A stretch of 64,000 nt of DNA, from the NCBI GenBank assembly GCA_947179485.1, contig OX359248.1, positions 33,365,378-33,429,377 of the forward strand, written 5' to 3'. This document shows positions 1 through 10,713 of the stretch, one piece after another (positions within the stretch are counted from its first letter, which is position 1; each line of letters starts with the position of its first letter). Below the pieces are notes generated by a model that was given only the letters and a program-made list of their open reading frames with translations, made no database searches and was not told the DNA's origin. Origin of the DNA: Allacma fusca (Eukaryota > Arthropoda > Collembola > Symphypleona > Sminthuridae). The position numbers were made by a program, and so were the translations under genes.

Positions 1-383
1 ACAATATCCCCTCTCGTGTCTTCTGTGTCAGCCGCCGCCGCCGCCGCCGCCGCCGGCGGGACAATTTCACTCCCCGCTTCATCTCCAACAATATCTTTCT
101 GGGAAGCTCCATTGACCTCAACCTCCTTCCGAACAACTACTTTGGCTGGACCGGTCTTACAAATAGGGTTCTGGCCCAGTAACCTAACCGTAGCAGGGCC
201 CGCAAGTCCATTTGTGGAGGAAGGGCCATTGAGACTCTCAATCGGGGTGTCTTTCGAACCGCCTTCAGGGAATGGTAAGTGTTCACTTCCGGTGTCCAAA
301 GGCTCTTCAAGAATGACTTCTTGTTTGACAACAGAGTTATTAATCTCTGTCCTTTCACGATCTTCGTCATCTGTGATATCCAT
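1..383 (-). CDS. 5' part of an unrecognised acidic, poly-alanine protein (partial)
   Basis: Reading the minus strand from an ATG at 383, an uninterrupted frame of about 127 codons runs off the window edge. It begins MDITDDEDRERTEINNSVV and is rich in Asp, Glu, Ser and Pro. A run of eight alanines, encoded by a GCG repeat, lies near residues 108-117 and is followed by an acidic DTEDTRGD stretch. This composition is typical of a disordered N-terminus of a nuclear protein, but no family motif is visible. The overlapping plus-strand frame over the same bases (16-537) only looks open because of the GC-rich repeat. The ATG is followed upstream by AT-rich DNA and then a GT repeat near 547, consistent with a 5' UTR or promoter. 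The rest of the gene lies left of the window. Function unknown. Confidence 0.55.
   Translation of the reverse strand, partial: MDITDDEDRERTEINNSVVKQEVILEEPLDTGSEHLPFPEGGSKDTPIESLNGPSSTNGLAGPATVRLLGQNPICKTGPAKVVVRKEVEVNGASQKDIVGDEAGSEIVPPAAAAAAAADTEDTRGDI
30..58. repeat. GCC/GCG trinucleotide repeat
   Basis: About nine consecutive GCC units. On the minus strand they encode the alanine run of the partial gene at 1-383, so length variation would change the alanine number without shifting the frame. Confidence 0.85.
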
Positions 384-839
384 GGGTTTTTTTAAATTTC
401 GGTTTACGAGAAAACAAGGAAAGGGCAAGGAATGGCCAAGGTTAGCTTTGGATGGAGCGTTTCTCTTTATTCATGGCGTCCGTGATCGTCGTGTTCAACT
501 CTTCAGTGTATGTATATGTGCGCCTGCTGCTTACTGATAGTTGATGTGTGTGTGTGTATAGTATGTAGGGATAATAAAAGCGTAGAAGAATTATATACTG
601 GCTGTGGCTGTTAAATAGCAGAGCTAGTAGTAACTCCCCGCCGGATAATACGATGTTACAGCTACGAGAGGTACAGCTAAATGTGACTGTGTGAGCTCGT
701 GTGCTTGTGCTTACTTACTGCTTACGCTTACTGCCTTTCCTGCTACTTTGCTACAAGCTTTACGCATATGTGTAACAACTAGCCCGCCTATGGTATACAC
801 ACACATGCAGGAGACACTACAGAGAGTAGACTTTCGCTA
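384..839. other. Intergenic/5' region, no gene seen
   Basis: It holds a short GT microsatellite (about 545-558) and no convincing exon. A plus-strand frame at 691-1044 enters the inverted repeat that follows and has no recognisable protein features. The region probably includes the promoter of the minus-strand gene at 1-383. Confidence 0.5.
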
Positions 840-1740
840 TTTGTGGGGAAAACAGTTACACGACACCCTTGAGGGATGGAACACAATTACCCGATGTGTG
901 TTGGGTACACGTGCAAATTACCCGACAAAGTTCTGGACAAAATTAGCCCACTTCGAAACATTCCGAATTTGTAAAACTTACAGTACATATGTCCTGAAAA
1001 ATGCAATATTCCTCACAGAAGTCTCCAAAATTAAAATCAGGTAATTTGTTTTTAATAAACTGTTTTTTACGAATTCGTATATAACCCGATCATGATGGGA
1101 AAATTGTCATACGCAATGGAATAAATTGACTATTTTTGTAATAATTACCCCACAATCCGACAAGCAATATACTCGTATTTATGGACACGGAATTAAATCA
1201 GTAATGCGTTTTATACGATTATCATTATTATCAATGCGCCTTTTAAAGTATTCGCTGTCAAGGCAGAGTTTCGGGCCGGTGTTCTTCAATCAATGAAATC
1301 CTGGCTGGGGTGGGAGAATGAGTCATTGGAGCATAATTAAATATCGGTGTGCAAATGTAATCAAACCGTGAAATCGAATGTAAATGAAAATGTATTCATG
1401 GAACAGTAAAATGAATAAATTACTTCTCACCTTGTCAATTTAAAATATTTCTTTTGTTCAGTTTTCTTCCGTTGCCATACCTTATGATGTACCTACAAAG
1501 TTATGAACTATCAATGAATAAAATCTAGTACGCACTGCCTCACATGACTCCCTTTCATTCGAAGGTACTCATACCCTGGCTACCCTAATGCTGAAGAGCT
1601 GCCACGTTCCAGTGTGGCATAGTATTTGAACACAAGTTGTCAAAGCAATATGTTTTGGGGAGTTAGAATGTAAAAATGGGCCACTGCTACACACTGTAGC
1701 GTAAAATTCTTGGGGAAAGATTTGAACATTTTCTGGTTGA
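840..1740 (+). repeat. Left arm of a diverged ~0.85 kb inverted repeat
   Basis: Matches the reverse complement of about 7060-7890 in collinear blocks: the ACGACACCC block near 860, TCGGGCCGGTGTTCTTC near 1270, CTGGCTGGGGTGGG near 1302, CCTCACATGACTCCCTTTC near 1540, and GAAGGTACTCATACCCTGGC near 1562. Indels and substitutions between blocks show the arms are old. A partial second copy of the GAAGGTAC block lies at 1787-1862. The arms could be the long terminal repeats of one transposon or two copies of a dispersed repeat in opposite orientation. Confidence 0.75.
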
Positions 1741-1998
1741 ATCCGTTCAGGAAGGCTTCACACTGCTTTACCTTTTTAAACTGCTTTTCCTTCGAAGGTA
1801 CCCGTTCGCTGGCTAACCTAATGCTGAAAGACTTACCACGTTCCAGTGTGACATAGTTTTGGATTACTTAGGCTAATTGACTTTACTTGTATCAACGCAG
1901 GACATGGTTCATTGTTATTTATTAACGCACGTATTGCATGATAAGAATAAATATTACAAAGTGAAGCAAATTGCTGGTGTCGTTTAAATATTCATAAA

Positions 1999-4376
1999 TT
2001 ATGGAGTTTTCTTGCGAATAAATATGCCTGCAGATTCAACTTTCACTTCACTGAACTCTGAAAATGCGCTGGAGTCGGTACTAGGTGGGCTATGAAGAAT
2101 AACAGGCTTTCCCGTTGGTCTGTTAAGCCGAAACTGCCTTCCATTCCTACTGTTGTCCACAACTGGAGTTGACGATGTAGGAATTGTTGTCAAAGTTTGA
2201 GTTGTTGTTTCCACTTCCTCATCCACTAGCTTGGGGGATTTCATCCTTTGAAGTTGATTTTGCAGACGCGATTCTTGTTCTCGAAGCGCTTGCATTTGGT
2301 GGCGAATATGGCCAAGTCTCTCTATGACATGTCTTTCCAAAAAGGGCAAGTTTTGACTTTGTTGAGCCGAATTCCGGGCTTCATCATCTTCATCAATGTC
2401 CTGATCTTCTTCCTCTTCTTCGGGAGGGCGAATAGTAGTCGTTGTTGGTCGTGTTGATGGTTGGGAAGTTTGTGGTCGAGTTTGGAGTAAAAGGGCTTGA
2501 CTTGCACATATAGCTCCTAATTCAGTAATTAATTATAATTAATCCCTTCTTTGATTGAAATCTTGATTGAACGCTTTTCAGAATGAGTTCAATTTAGCTT
2601 CCATTTAAAGAAGTATTTAAGTCACCTTTGCGGGAAGCAGTTTGTGTTATACAGATTTCGAAATCTTGTCGTCCCACATCATTTTCTGTTTTTAGGACGT
2701 ATCTCCTCTTTAAATCAGCACGTTTGAGGTCTCGTACTCTTAAGACTGCTCTCCAACTGAAGGGCTAAAATTTAAAGTTTGCGTTGCTTGTTACATTCAT
2801 TCGCATTTCACATAAATATCAGCAGGAGTTGAACCTGCTATAACTGGTTAAAAAGATTACTTCAACTTCTTCCAAATGTAGAGCCTCCATTCGTCTATCA
2901 GGAGAGGAAAATCCAGCACTAATTCGCACGCCATCTACTTCCCAGAAAATCCATGGCTTGGGATTCGCAAAGAAACTATATGTCAAGTTGGTTAATCTAC
3001 TCCCGAGCTCTGGGATGAATTCGTTCAGACTGTTTTGTTCCGCACGTGGTTTATCTATACATTGTAATGCATGGCTGGATTAGTTTACCTTTTATAATTA
3101 TTTCTTATAATTATTTAGTCTTTCAGAGCTTTTAATTATGCTTACCAACTTACATCTAATATTTAAGGGAAGAACTGCCTCATTTCTATCCCCATCTGTG
3201 ATCATTTCATGAGAAATGATGCATTTAACGCTCTTTCCGTTGTCTCTCCAATCGAAATGCTGATTACGAAGCTGCTGGTAAGTGTATGTATTTCCGTCAG
3301 CATCCTCTGTTGTATTTACTGGGAATAGCTCACCTTGGTAAGGATCTTCACCTACAATATAATCAGAGTGTGAATGTTACAGCTAATAGCATATAATTAG
3401 AGCAGAAAAAATATTTACGATTATGGCACTGCATGAACTCCAAATTGTTTAGAAATTATTAAACTATTGCTGGACTCTGTGCGACGATATCTTAATAACA
3501 TTGTATTTTGGTCGTGTATTCGAAATTCTTCTTTTGAAATTTTTACCTAAAAACCACTGAAACGTTGGAGGTGGGAGACCGTATGCGGAATAGCAAGCGA
3601 GTGCAGTCCCTCCAGTTCCAACGGTTTCTCCGTCGGTTACGTCTCCTAAATCACTGGGAATAAACCTTGGTGGGTCAGGCTTATCTAAAATTAATTTTTC
3701 AAACAGGAAGTAAATAGTTTAAAATCACGTTTAATTTCCACCTACATTCCAAATTTAACCTGTCCAAAAAACTAATGTTTGCCCTAGGGCTAGCAAACTT
3801 ACTGACAACTTTAATTTCAACCAGCCCTCTGTACACGCTAGTTTCTGAGAACAGGGTACATTGCCATTTAGAATTGTCCACCCGTGTAATATTTGTAGCA
3901 TGTAACCCACATATACCGGACTGCAAATCGCCATAGTGATAAAATCCAGGCCAACTAGATGTATTTCTGTTTCCTTCCATATAACTACTGAGGGTAGACG
4001 GCCTTGTTCTGTCTGCATTGAATTTTTCCCAGATACAAAGTGAAACTGAATTTCCAAATGATTCACAAGAGATGTTAGCTGGTCTTCCAGCGACCGCTGT
4101 TAAAACAGGCACCGGAACATGCGCTGGTGCTTCCATCTGAGCCCATGTTGGGATCGTTGCACCTGCATCGCAATGAATGAAACGGTTTCAAAAAATCCAT
4201 TATTTTGATACCAACTACTGTATTTCAGCTTCAATAATTTTATTACAGGTGTGTTGTGGTAACCATAATAAGTATAATATTTACTGGCATTGTAAATATT
4301 ACCAAAAAGAATTAAAAATCGTCTTACCTAATATAAAAAGTCCCACTGCTACTATTTTTTGAAATGCCGTCCCCAT
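1999..4376 (-). CDS. Secreted immunoglobulin-domain protein, seven exons, 531 aa
   Basis: Exons on the minus strand: 4376-4328, 4162-3803, 3684-3547, 3351-3154, 3054-2861, 2764-2626, 2516-1999. All have GT-AG borders and matching phases, summing to 1596 nt including TAA. Residues 1-24 (MGTAFQKIVAVGLFILG..) form a signal peptide. A V-type Ig domain follows (about 30-130, Cys pair in ISCES and WQCTLF), then a C2-type domain (about 150-245, ALACYSAYG and VKCIISHE). A third Ig-like domain (about 255-355) keeps the ..TENDVG.. strand but lacks the usual cysteines. The last exon encodes a Thr/Pro- and Asp/Glu-rich stalk, then a charged coiled coil (ERLGHIRHQMQALREQESRL). No transmembrane helix is visible, so the product is probably secreted or matrix-bound. 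Three Ig domains recall fasciclin-3-type adhesion proteins, but I cannot assign orthology. Confidence 0.82.
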
Positions 4377-5527
4377 TTTTTGAATGAAGCAATGGAGAAT
4401 TCCTTTGTTACGGGATGTAAACGTGAGTGAAAATAATTCCAATGAACCATACAAGCTTGAGTAAAGATGAATGTCCTTTCCTTGCTTGCTACCACTTGAT
4501 AGAGTAAGTTTGAAGACGAGTTTAAAAGCACAACGGTTGACAAACTGAAAAACTCGATCGAGGTGATTGTGATCGAATAGCCTGTGACTGGCATGCCAAT
4601 ATATCCTGTGGGTAGGAGGCGTGCCCCCTCCGATGAAGTTGACTTTCAACTCAATGCAAAAAATAATACTAACAAATATTCATAACAAAGTAAGGGCAAC
4701 ATGTGTAACAAGCTACGAGAACATGAAGAACAGGTACTCGGAACACAAGGAATTTGCTTTGATTACCCCAGTGAAATCTTATAAGGATAAGTTGAGACAA
4801 ACCAGTCAAGATGAGTTGCTCTTACAGTGGATCGCCCCACTAATCACAAGTATTGGGGTGTTGTTCTTTCACTCTGGAGCTCTCCGTCAAAAATCAATTT
4901 AAGAGAGCTCCAAATAAACAATAATGAGTTGACATATAAACATTTTCAAGTAGTTGCAAAAACATATTAGATTACTATCCTATGGTTGCTGCTATATCTT
5001 GAAAATTGGAGACTATTCTGCCAGCCATAGTAATCGTCTTTGTTCATCATACAATGAACTTCTCAGAAACAATAGAGTTTATAAAGGACTTATGTACGAA
5101 TAAAATTATAGTACATATTTATGATTACACCTGACTTCTAATGACGCTAATCTCAATCCAATCATTCAGTGTAAGCAGGTCGAGCTAAAAGTATGTCATC
5201 AGTCATCATCTTGTGCTGATTATTATTTAATTATATTTTATTATATGTGTGATGCACAACTACACGGACAAGCGTGTTTTTTAATGTTTGCCGCAAACAG
5301 GTATTTATTTTATTTGCGAGGTTGTACAAATTGTAGAACAAGCATAAGCATACACACGCGTATAGGCAAGTACGAAGTTGTGTAATTGAAAGGTTTACAA
5401 CTTTTACACTACTTTATAGCAGTATGTTCAAGATTTAATAGTCTCATCTTTTAATGTCTAACCTACATCTTAGAATAAAATAATGGTATATTGTGAGCTC
5501 ATTTATTATGTTACTTCAGTGTAGATA
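4377..5527. other. Upstream region of the Ig gene, no gene seen
   Basis: AT-rich DNA presumably containing the promoter of the minus-strand Ig gene. Short open frames here (for example 4621-4902 plus) show no domain or convincing splice context. Confidence 0.45.
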
Positions 5528-6358
5528 CAGTAAAACCTGTATATAGTGACCACCTATACAGTGGTCTCCTGTTCACAGTGGCCAGTATCATGTGTCCCCG
5601 TCATGCGCCCTATGTTTTAACATTACGTTAACCCTGTATACAGTGGTTTTCTCTATAGTGGTCCCCTGTCAATAATGGACCCGGGCTGATGTCCATTCAC
5701 TACGAAATGCATGCTTCGAACTCTGAATACAGTGGTCAGCATTAAAAACCATGTGCACACGAAATCGTCGCTCATAATTTCTATAGATTTCTAAGATTAT
5801 TCTAGATTACGGTTTCTTAAATAAAGCATATTCCCAGTACCATACCTCCATACCCCGCACAGTTCAAAAACACTTTGATTTCCTTTTCGAAAAAATAGAA
5901 ATATTAGAATTTTTGGAAAATCTCAAAGTGAAAGTGGTAGGCAGGATAGCCAGCAAGCAATGGTTGGATTGAACCTTGGAAGAAGAAACATTATATTTGT
6001 TTAAATTATACTATATTTACGGAGAATCTGCCGGGGTCAATAATAAAGTAATTTTACGATAGTTGGTAGCTATTTCACGTAGTATTCAAAAACAATATTT
6101 ATAATTACCGTATAGAATTATCGTTATACAGAATATCTTGCTACCACACGTTAAAAAATTTTAAACGGTCAAAAATTAGTGATTATGTAAAAAAAATGCG
6201 ACCGTTTCAATCATGTCTTCTTAAACGCGTTAAAATATTCACTTAATATATGCACCCTATATAGTGGTCCACGACCACTATACTGAGTATAGTGGTCACT
6301 GTACATAGTGGTCAAATATTAGGTTCCCTAGAGAAACCACTATATACAGGTTTTACTG
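5528..6358. mobile_element. Pogo/Tigger-like non-autonomous DNA transposon (831 bp)
   Basis: Begins CAGTAAAACCTGTATATAGT and ends with the inverted form ACTATATACAGGTTTTACTG, flanked on both sides by TA (5526-5527 and 6359-6360), the Tc1/mariner/pogo target. Within about 230 bp of the left end and 120 bp of the right end the motif ACAGTGGTC/AGTGGTC recurs many times. The middle carries a short decayed stretch (about 5880-5985) that could derive from an N-terminal helix-turn-helix, but no transposase frame survives. Confidence 0.85.
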
Positions 6359-7059
6359 TATTTATCGTTGGCCAATTGCTACATTGCTTGTCTTGAGAGG
6401 ATGCTCCCCCTAGATTAACAACCAAATAGTGGACCTCAATTGTGGACATCATTTACTTTTTTGATAGGGTGGGTGAACTACTGAGGTAAGGTATACGAGT
6501 AACTTTATGCGTTACAGATAGGTGAACTCATTTAAGTTAGGGGTGTATTTTCGGTTAATTAATGATAGGAGAAAAAACACTTCTACATTTTAAAATTAAA
6601 GTAAAGGAGGGCTTAAATTACTTTCTACGCAGTCCTACCAAATTGATACGGTTGTGTTATTCATAACAAAATCTGTTTATATTCGACACCACATTTCCTC
6701 TTGTGGGTCACCATGTACACCGAGGACTTTGCCATCGTCTGTTATTGTTCTCGACATAGGCAAGTTGCCTTTTTTTACTCTGAGACAGGCTTCCCTACAC
6801 AATCAAAACATTATGATAATCGTCGGGAAATTAATGACTGCAAAATAACAATAACATTGAAATTAACATAATTAGAAAATTAAAAATAATACTTGAGAAT
6901 AATTAACTTCAACACGTTCCTGTGTTATGAGGTCGAATTGTGCCATACCTTACAAGTGTTTCTTTGGCTCTAGAATTCAGTGTTAAATTTCATCGAATTT
7001 CAAAACGCATTTTTCTTACTCCAGCGTATTAATTTAAGGTAACTTCGAGTTATCCAAGT
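6359..7059. other. AT-rich region, no gene seen
   Basis: No splice-consistent exon, RNA gene or element end was recognised. A 64-codon plus-strand frame at 6654-6848 has no supporting features. Confidence 0.4.
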
Positions 7060-7890
7060 CTCAAACTCCCATACAAGCATTGTTCAAATCGTTCCCGCCA
7101 AGAATTTCCCATTTAGTGTGGAGTAGTGTTCAGTGCGTACATCCAAAATGTCCAATACGTAGAGCTTTGGCAACTGGGGTTCAAAATCTGTACCACACTG
7201 GATCACTGTAGGTCTTTAGCATTAGGGTAGCCAGGGAATGAGTACCTTCGAATGAAAGGGAGTCATGTGAGGCAATGTGTGCCAGTACATGTTCATTTAC
7301 AATTGATAAAAATTTGTAGATACATCATAAGGTTCATGCATCATATGACAACGGAAGAAAATTGGAAAAAAAAATTTGAGTTGACACAGAAAGTGAGATC
7401 ATTTTCATGTAATATTCCACGAATATATTTTCATTTGCATAACCGTGACGATATTTAATTATACCCCCACCCCAGCCAGAATTTCATTGATTGAGGAGCA
7501 CCGGCCCGAAACTGCCTTAACAGCCACTGCTTTCGGGTGTAAAATACAACTTATTACTGAATTAAGCATAACTTAAACTACATAGTGTCCATATCCATCA
7601 CGCATTATTTCAATCGCCAGTGAATTTTTACTCTTATCTGGTGTTGCGTAAATTGCATGCAGTTTGACCGACACTGGTCGGGTAATTTATGAAAAATTAA
7701 GTTTTTGATTTAGAGAAATTTGTCTCGTTACATTTAAACCGACATGTATGGTGTGTCGGGTAGGTTGTACGAACTTTTTAGGCTTCGGTTTCGGGTATTT
7801 TGTTGATGCTATCGGCTAATTTGTACGTTTAGCTAACACGTGTCGGGCAAGTTGATCCTAGTTCTGTTGGGTGTCGTGTGACTTTTTTTC
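7060..7890 (-). repeat. Right arm of the diverged inverted repeat
   Basis: Reverse-complement counterpart of 840-1740. Visible shared blocks include GAAAGGGAGTCATGTGAGGC near 7253, CCCCACCCCAGCCAG near 7463 and GGAGCACCGGCCCGAAACTG near 7494. The outer end carries repeated TCGGGTA motifs (7678, 7758) and GGGTGTCGTGTGAC (7869), matching ACGACACCC in the left arm. The arms enclose about 5.3 kb with the whole Ig gene. Confidence 0.75.
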
Positions 7891-8159
7891 AGCTATAATA
7901 TGTGCTCTGTGCATTGCCATGCACAGAACTCCACACTCCACCTCCACAAGTCCACAGTTCAACATAGGCCCTTTAGCCTGATGCGTGTGTAATACATGTG
8001 TGCAGTGGACGTCAAGGCGGTTTTAAAGGCTACATTTTAGTTTAGGCTAATTTAAAGGCTCTACTTCTTCTTCTGCTTCACCTCAACGCTATACATACAA
8101 ACAGAGTCAGAGTTACTGTATACAGACAGATGACAAAATTTAATGGGAACGGGAACTTC

Positions 8160-8375
8160 TCAATGACTATGGCTATACGTAGAACTCCATGGATTTAAGT
8201 AAGTTCCTGATCCTTTTGTCAGATTTAAAACTGATGGCTCTCTCTCTGTAGATTGAACTTTCTTCAGTGTGAAATTCACACTTGACAATTGTGGACCAGG
8301 AAGGTTGGGTTCAGTTGGGGGATTGGGGGTATAGAGGGGATATTCCTCAGCAATTTCAAAAAAATCAAAACTCAT
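8160..8375 (-). CDS. Small hypothetical protein, 71 aa
   Basis: Single-exon minus-strand frame from an ATG at 8375, beginning MSFDFFEIAEEYPLYTPNPP and ending SSTYSHSH. It is rich in Pro, Ser, Thr and acidic residues, with no membrane segment or known motif. It lies head-to-head with MED19, with about 530 bp between the two starts, so a shared promoter region is possible. The amino-acid composition is more protein-like than the surrounding shadow frames, but no family is recognised and it could be chance. Confidence 0.35.
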   Translation of the reverse strand: MSFDFFEIAEEYPLYTPNPPTEPNLPGPQLSSVNFTLKKVQSTEREPSVLNLTKGSGTYLNPWSSTYSHSH

Positions 8376-8905
8376 TCTGTACAACTCAACTGTAATTCGT
8401 ATAGTCGGAAGTTCCGTGTAAGTAATTACTTGATTATAAACTAAGTATTATTGAATATTTGTTATTAGCCTTTACTAGTGAATCTGTGGATGTTTAAAGC
8501 AAGGAACAAATTTTTGGGTAATTTGTAATGTTGTTTAAATTATCTGTAAGGATTTGTGAGAGTTCCATTCCAAGTATGGTTATTGGTTTTTAGTTATACA
8601 TACACATAAGTATAGAGTGCATTAACTTGGTTTTTTGAATCTGACAGTTGTACTGAGTTGATTAGAAATTTTAAGGAAACCTGGAAAGGATCACGTATTA
8701 TTGGTGTATTCAAAATTATTAATATTTAGTTTATTTACATTTTGTGTGTATCGGTATGAAATTATATGGAGATTTTGCTCATGAAGTAATAATGACGTGG
8801 TTTGTTTTTGTAATCTTGTAGGATAGGAGGTTCTTTCTGGGGTGGAATTAACCAAGCGGACTTCCCTGTCGTGGTTAGTTGGAGTATTGGCTAAAGTATT
8901 TAAAG
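8376..8905. promoter_or_regulatory. Intergenic region between the divergent small ORF and MED19
   Basis: Presumed promoter and 5' UTR of MED19, possibly bidirectional. No TATA box can be assigned with confidence. Confidence 0.35.
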
Positions 8906-9646
8906 ATGAGTGATCAGTTTCGGAAAGTGGAGCAGTATTCACCTAAATCATCCCCCCGGGGGTCCAGGTCCCCGGTGGTTCCACGACAGGATTCAACTGG
9001 CACTCTGAAAGCTACTATCTCGTTAGGGAAGAATCCGTCAATCGTTACTGCTGGTCCCTTTTACTTGGTGAAGGAGCGTCCGACTGACACAGAACTAACG
9101 GGAGCAACAAACTTAATGGCCCATTATGGCCTGGAACATTCGTACAATAAATCCAGTGGGAAACGAGTTCGTGATACTTTATCGTCATTTTTGCCGCTTT
9201 TGCCCGGCTACATTGATAGCCCGGGTCATATGGACGGAAGCTCTCTCCGGCTCGTGATTGATAAGCCGCCAGTGGGAGGGAAGGAGTTGTTACCTCTAAA
9301 CTCGTTACAAATGACTGGGTTCCGCTTGCACTCAGGGCCTCTTCCCGAACAGCTTCGGTCCATGTACTTGTCTCCACAGAAAAAGAAACATAAGAAGCAC
9401 AAACACAAACATAAAGCTGGTGATACTCCTAGTCATCAGGAATCCAGTGCAGCGGAACTGGCGGCAGCAGCAGAGAAGAAACACAAAAAGCAAAAACGAC
9501 ATGACGATGACAAGGAGAGGAAAAAGCGCAAGAAAGAGAAGAAAAAGAAAAAGCAGAAACATAGCCCTGAGCACCCGTCATCGGCGGGTGGATCAAGTCA
9601 GATACTAAATCCCTCTTTGGGTTTAATGAAAACAATTCTAGAGTAA
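8906..9646 (+). CDS. MED19: Mediator complex subunit 19 (MED19)
   Basis: Intact single-exon gene of 246 aa. MED19 is a head-module subunit of the Mediator coactivator, which links DNA-bound transcription factors to RNA polymerase II in the nucleus. The start chosen is the methionine of MSDQFRKVEQYSPKSSPRG, the conserved animal MED19 N-terminus; an in-frame ATG nine codons upstream (8879) is less likely. Residues 40-150 carry the conserved core, including GPFYLVKE, LTGATNLMAHYGLEHSYNK and GGKELLPL, followed by FRLHSGPLPEQ. The C-terminal third is the typical Lys/His-rich basic tail (KKKHKKHKHKHK, then KKEKKKKKQKH), ending near a conserved-looking ILNPSLGLM segment. Length and order match arthropod MED19. 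The absence of introns, unlike its neighbours, is worth noting. Confidence 0.97.
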   Translation: MSDQFRKVEQYSPKSSPRGSRSPVVPRQDSTGTLKATISLGKNPSIVTAGPFYLVKERPTDTELTGATNLMAHYGLEHSYNKSSGKRVRDTLSSFLPLLPGYIDSPGHMDGSSLRLVIDKPPVGGKELLPLNSLQMTGFRLHSGPLPEQLRSMYLSPQKKKHKKHKHKHKAGDTPSHQESSAAELAAAAEKKHKKQKRHDDDKERKKRKKEKKKKKQKHSPEHPSSAGGSSQILNPSLGLMKTILE

Positions 9647-10713
9647 TCTCTGCTAATGCTGAAAAACCCACATCGAACGTTTTCCTTTCAGCCGTTCACG
9701 CGTGTTATCTACCCCATTTTTTTAATACTGTTAGTGAAGTATTTGTGATGTTGTAATGTCAAGTTCGAACTTCGGCTGCATTCAATCTTCGACCGTATTT
9801 CTCAAATAACTATTCCGTTATTACCTTTCCAAAAAACTTTAGTTGGGGTGTAGCAGTGAAATCTTTTTCTGCGCTGTCGAGAATCTTATATGCAAGCCAA
9901 CGTCTACTATATTGTACCGACATATGTATGTTAATGGTGAATTATTGTTTCTGGTTTAGCCTGTCAGGTCAGATCTACAAAGCCCCCTTCCTGAACAATT
10001 TTATGGTATCAAATTTTAATGTAAAAAATGCTGATTCTATTTGTAAGACTACAATCTACGTCTCCACGTGTTTTCCCTCCCCGATTCATGCTTATTCAGT
10101 ACAAGTTCAAGGTCCAACTGGCGGGTCATTTCGCTTTAAGTTCTCTATTTATATTGTACGGATTAATGGGCGCCGCCCGAAAAGAGTCCTGAATAAATCT
10201 GATTGAATTTAAATTGATGGTAATTCAAGACAATGAATTAAGGGCATGGTAAACCATGAAACGTTATTTGATGTAAAATGTAGGTACTTACTATTTTTAA
10301 ATTATAGTAAATGAAGATGTAAATTCAAGACACTAGCTGACAGATTATACGTGTTACTTTAGGTCTATGTATATAAGTATTTATCTGCGTCATTTTGGGG
10401 AGTTAATATATATGATGTCCATAAGGGACCTCCTAGACAAAAGTTTGGTCTATAGATTTGATAAAGGTGGTTTTATTTTCACGATTTTAGCCCCAACGAG
10501 TTGACAGTATATTAGAATAAGACTCAACTGGAAACCACTTGAAGAGAAAGGGTGTCATATTTTCCAGCGGGTTTCAAAGTATAAATTTTTTTCGAATGTG
10601 TGTATTGCTGGGGAGCAAAATTGTTTACATGAGACTCGGTACTTGAGGTTAGATGCGTCTGGATAATGAGAATGAGATAAATGGTAAAGGTGGGGAAGGA
10701 GTTATTAATATAA
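9647..10713. other. 3' region of MED19 and intergenic DNA
   Basis: Contains AATAAA-type sequences (for example near 10192) that could polyadenylate MED19. Lies between convergent genes. No further exon is supported; the 116-codon frame at 9856-10206 has no motif. Confidence 0.45.

Noticed and set aside
16-537. Plus-strand frame of 173 codons with an alanine run
   Set aside because: The minus-strand frame over the same DNA has an ATG, acidic composition and runs off the window. The plus frame is its shadow through the GCC repeat and continues into UTR-like DNA.
691-1044. 117-codon plus-strand frame
   Set aside because: It overlaps a diverged inverted repeat, has no motif and is not matched in the other arm.
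9332-9574. Phe/Leu-rich minus-strand frames opposite MED19
   Set aside because: They are the complement of the Lys-rich MED19 tail, which reads as hydrophobic residues.
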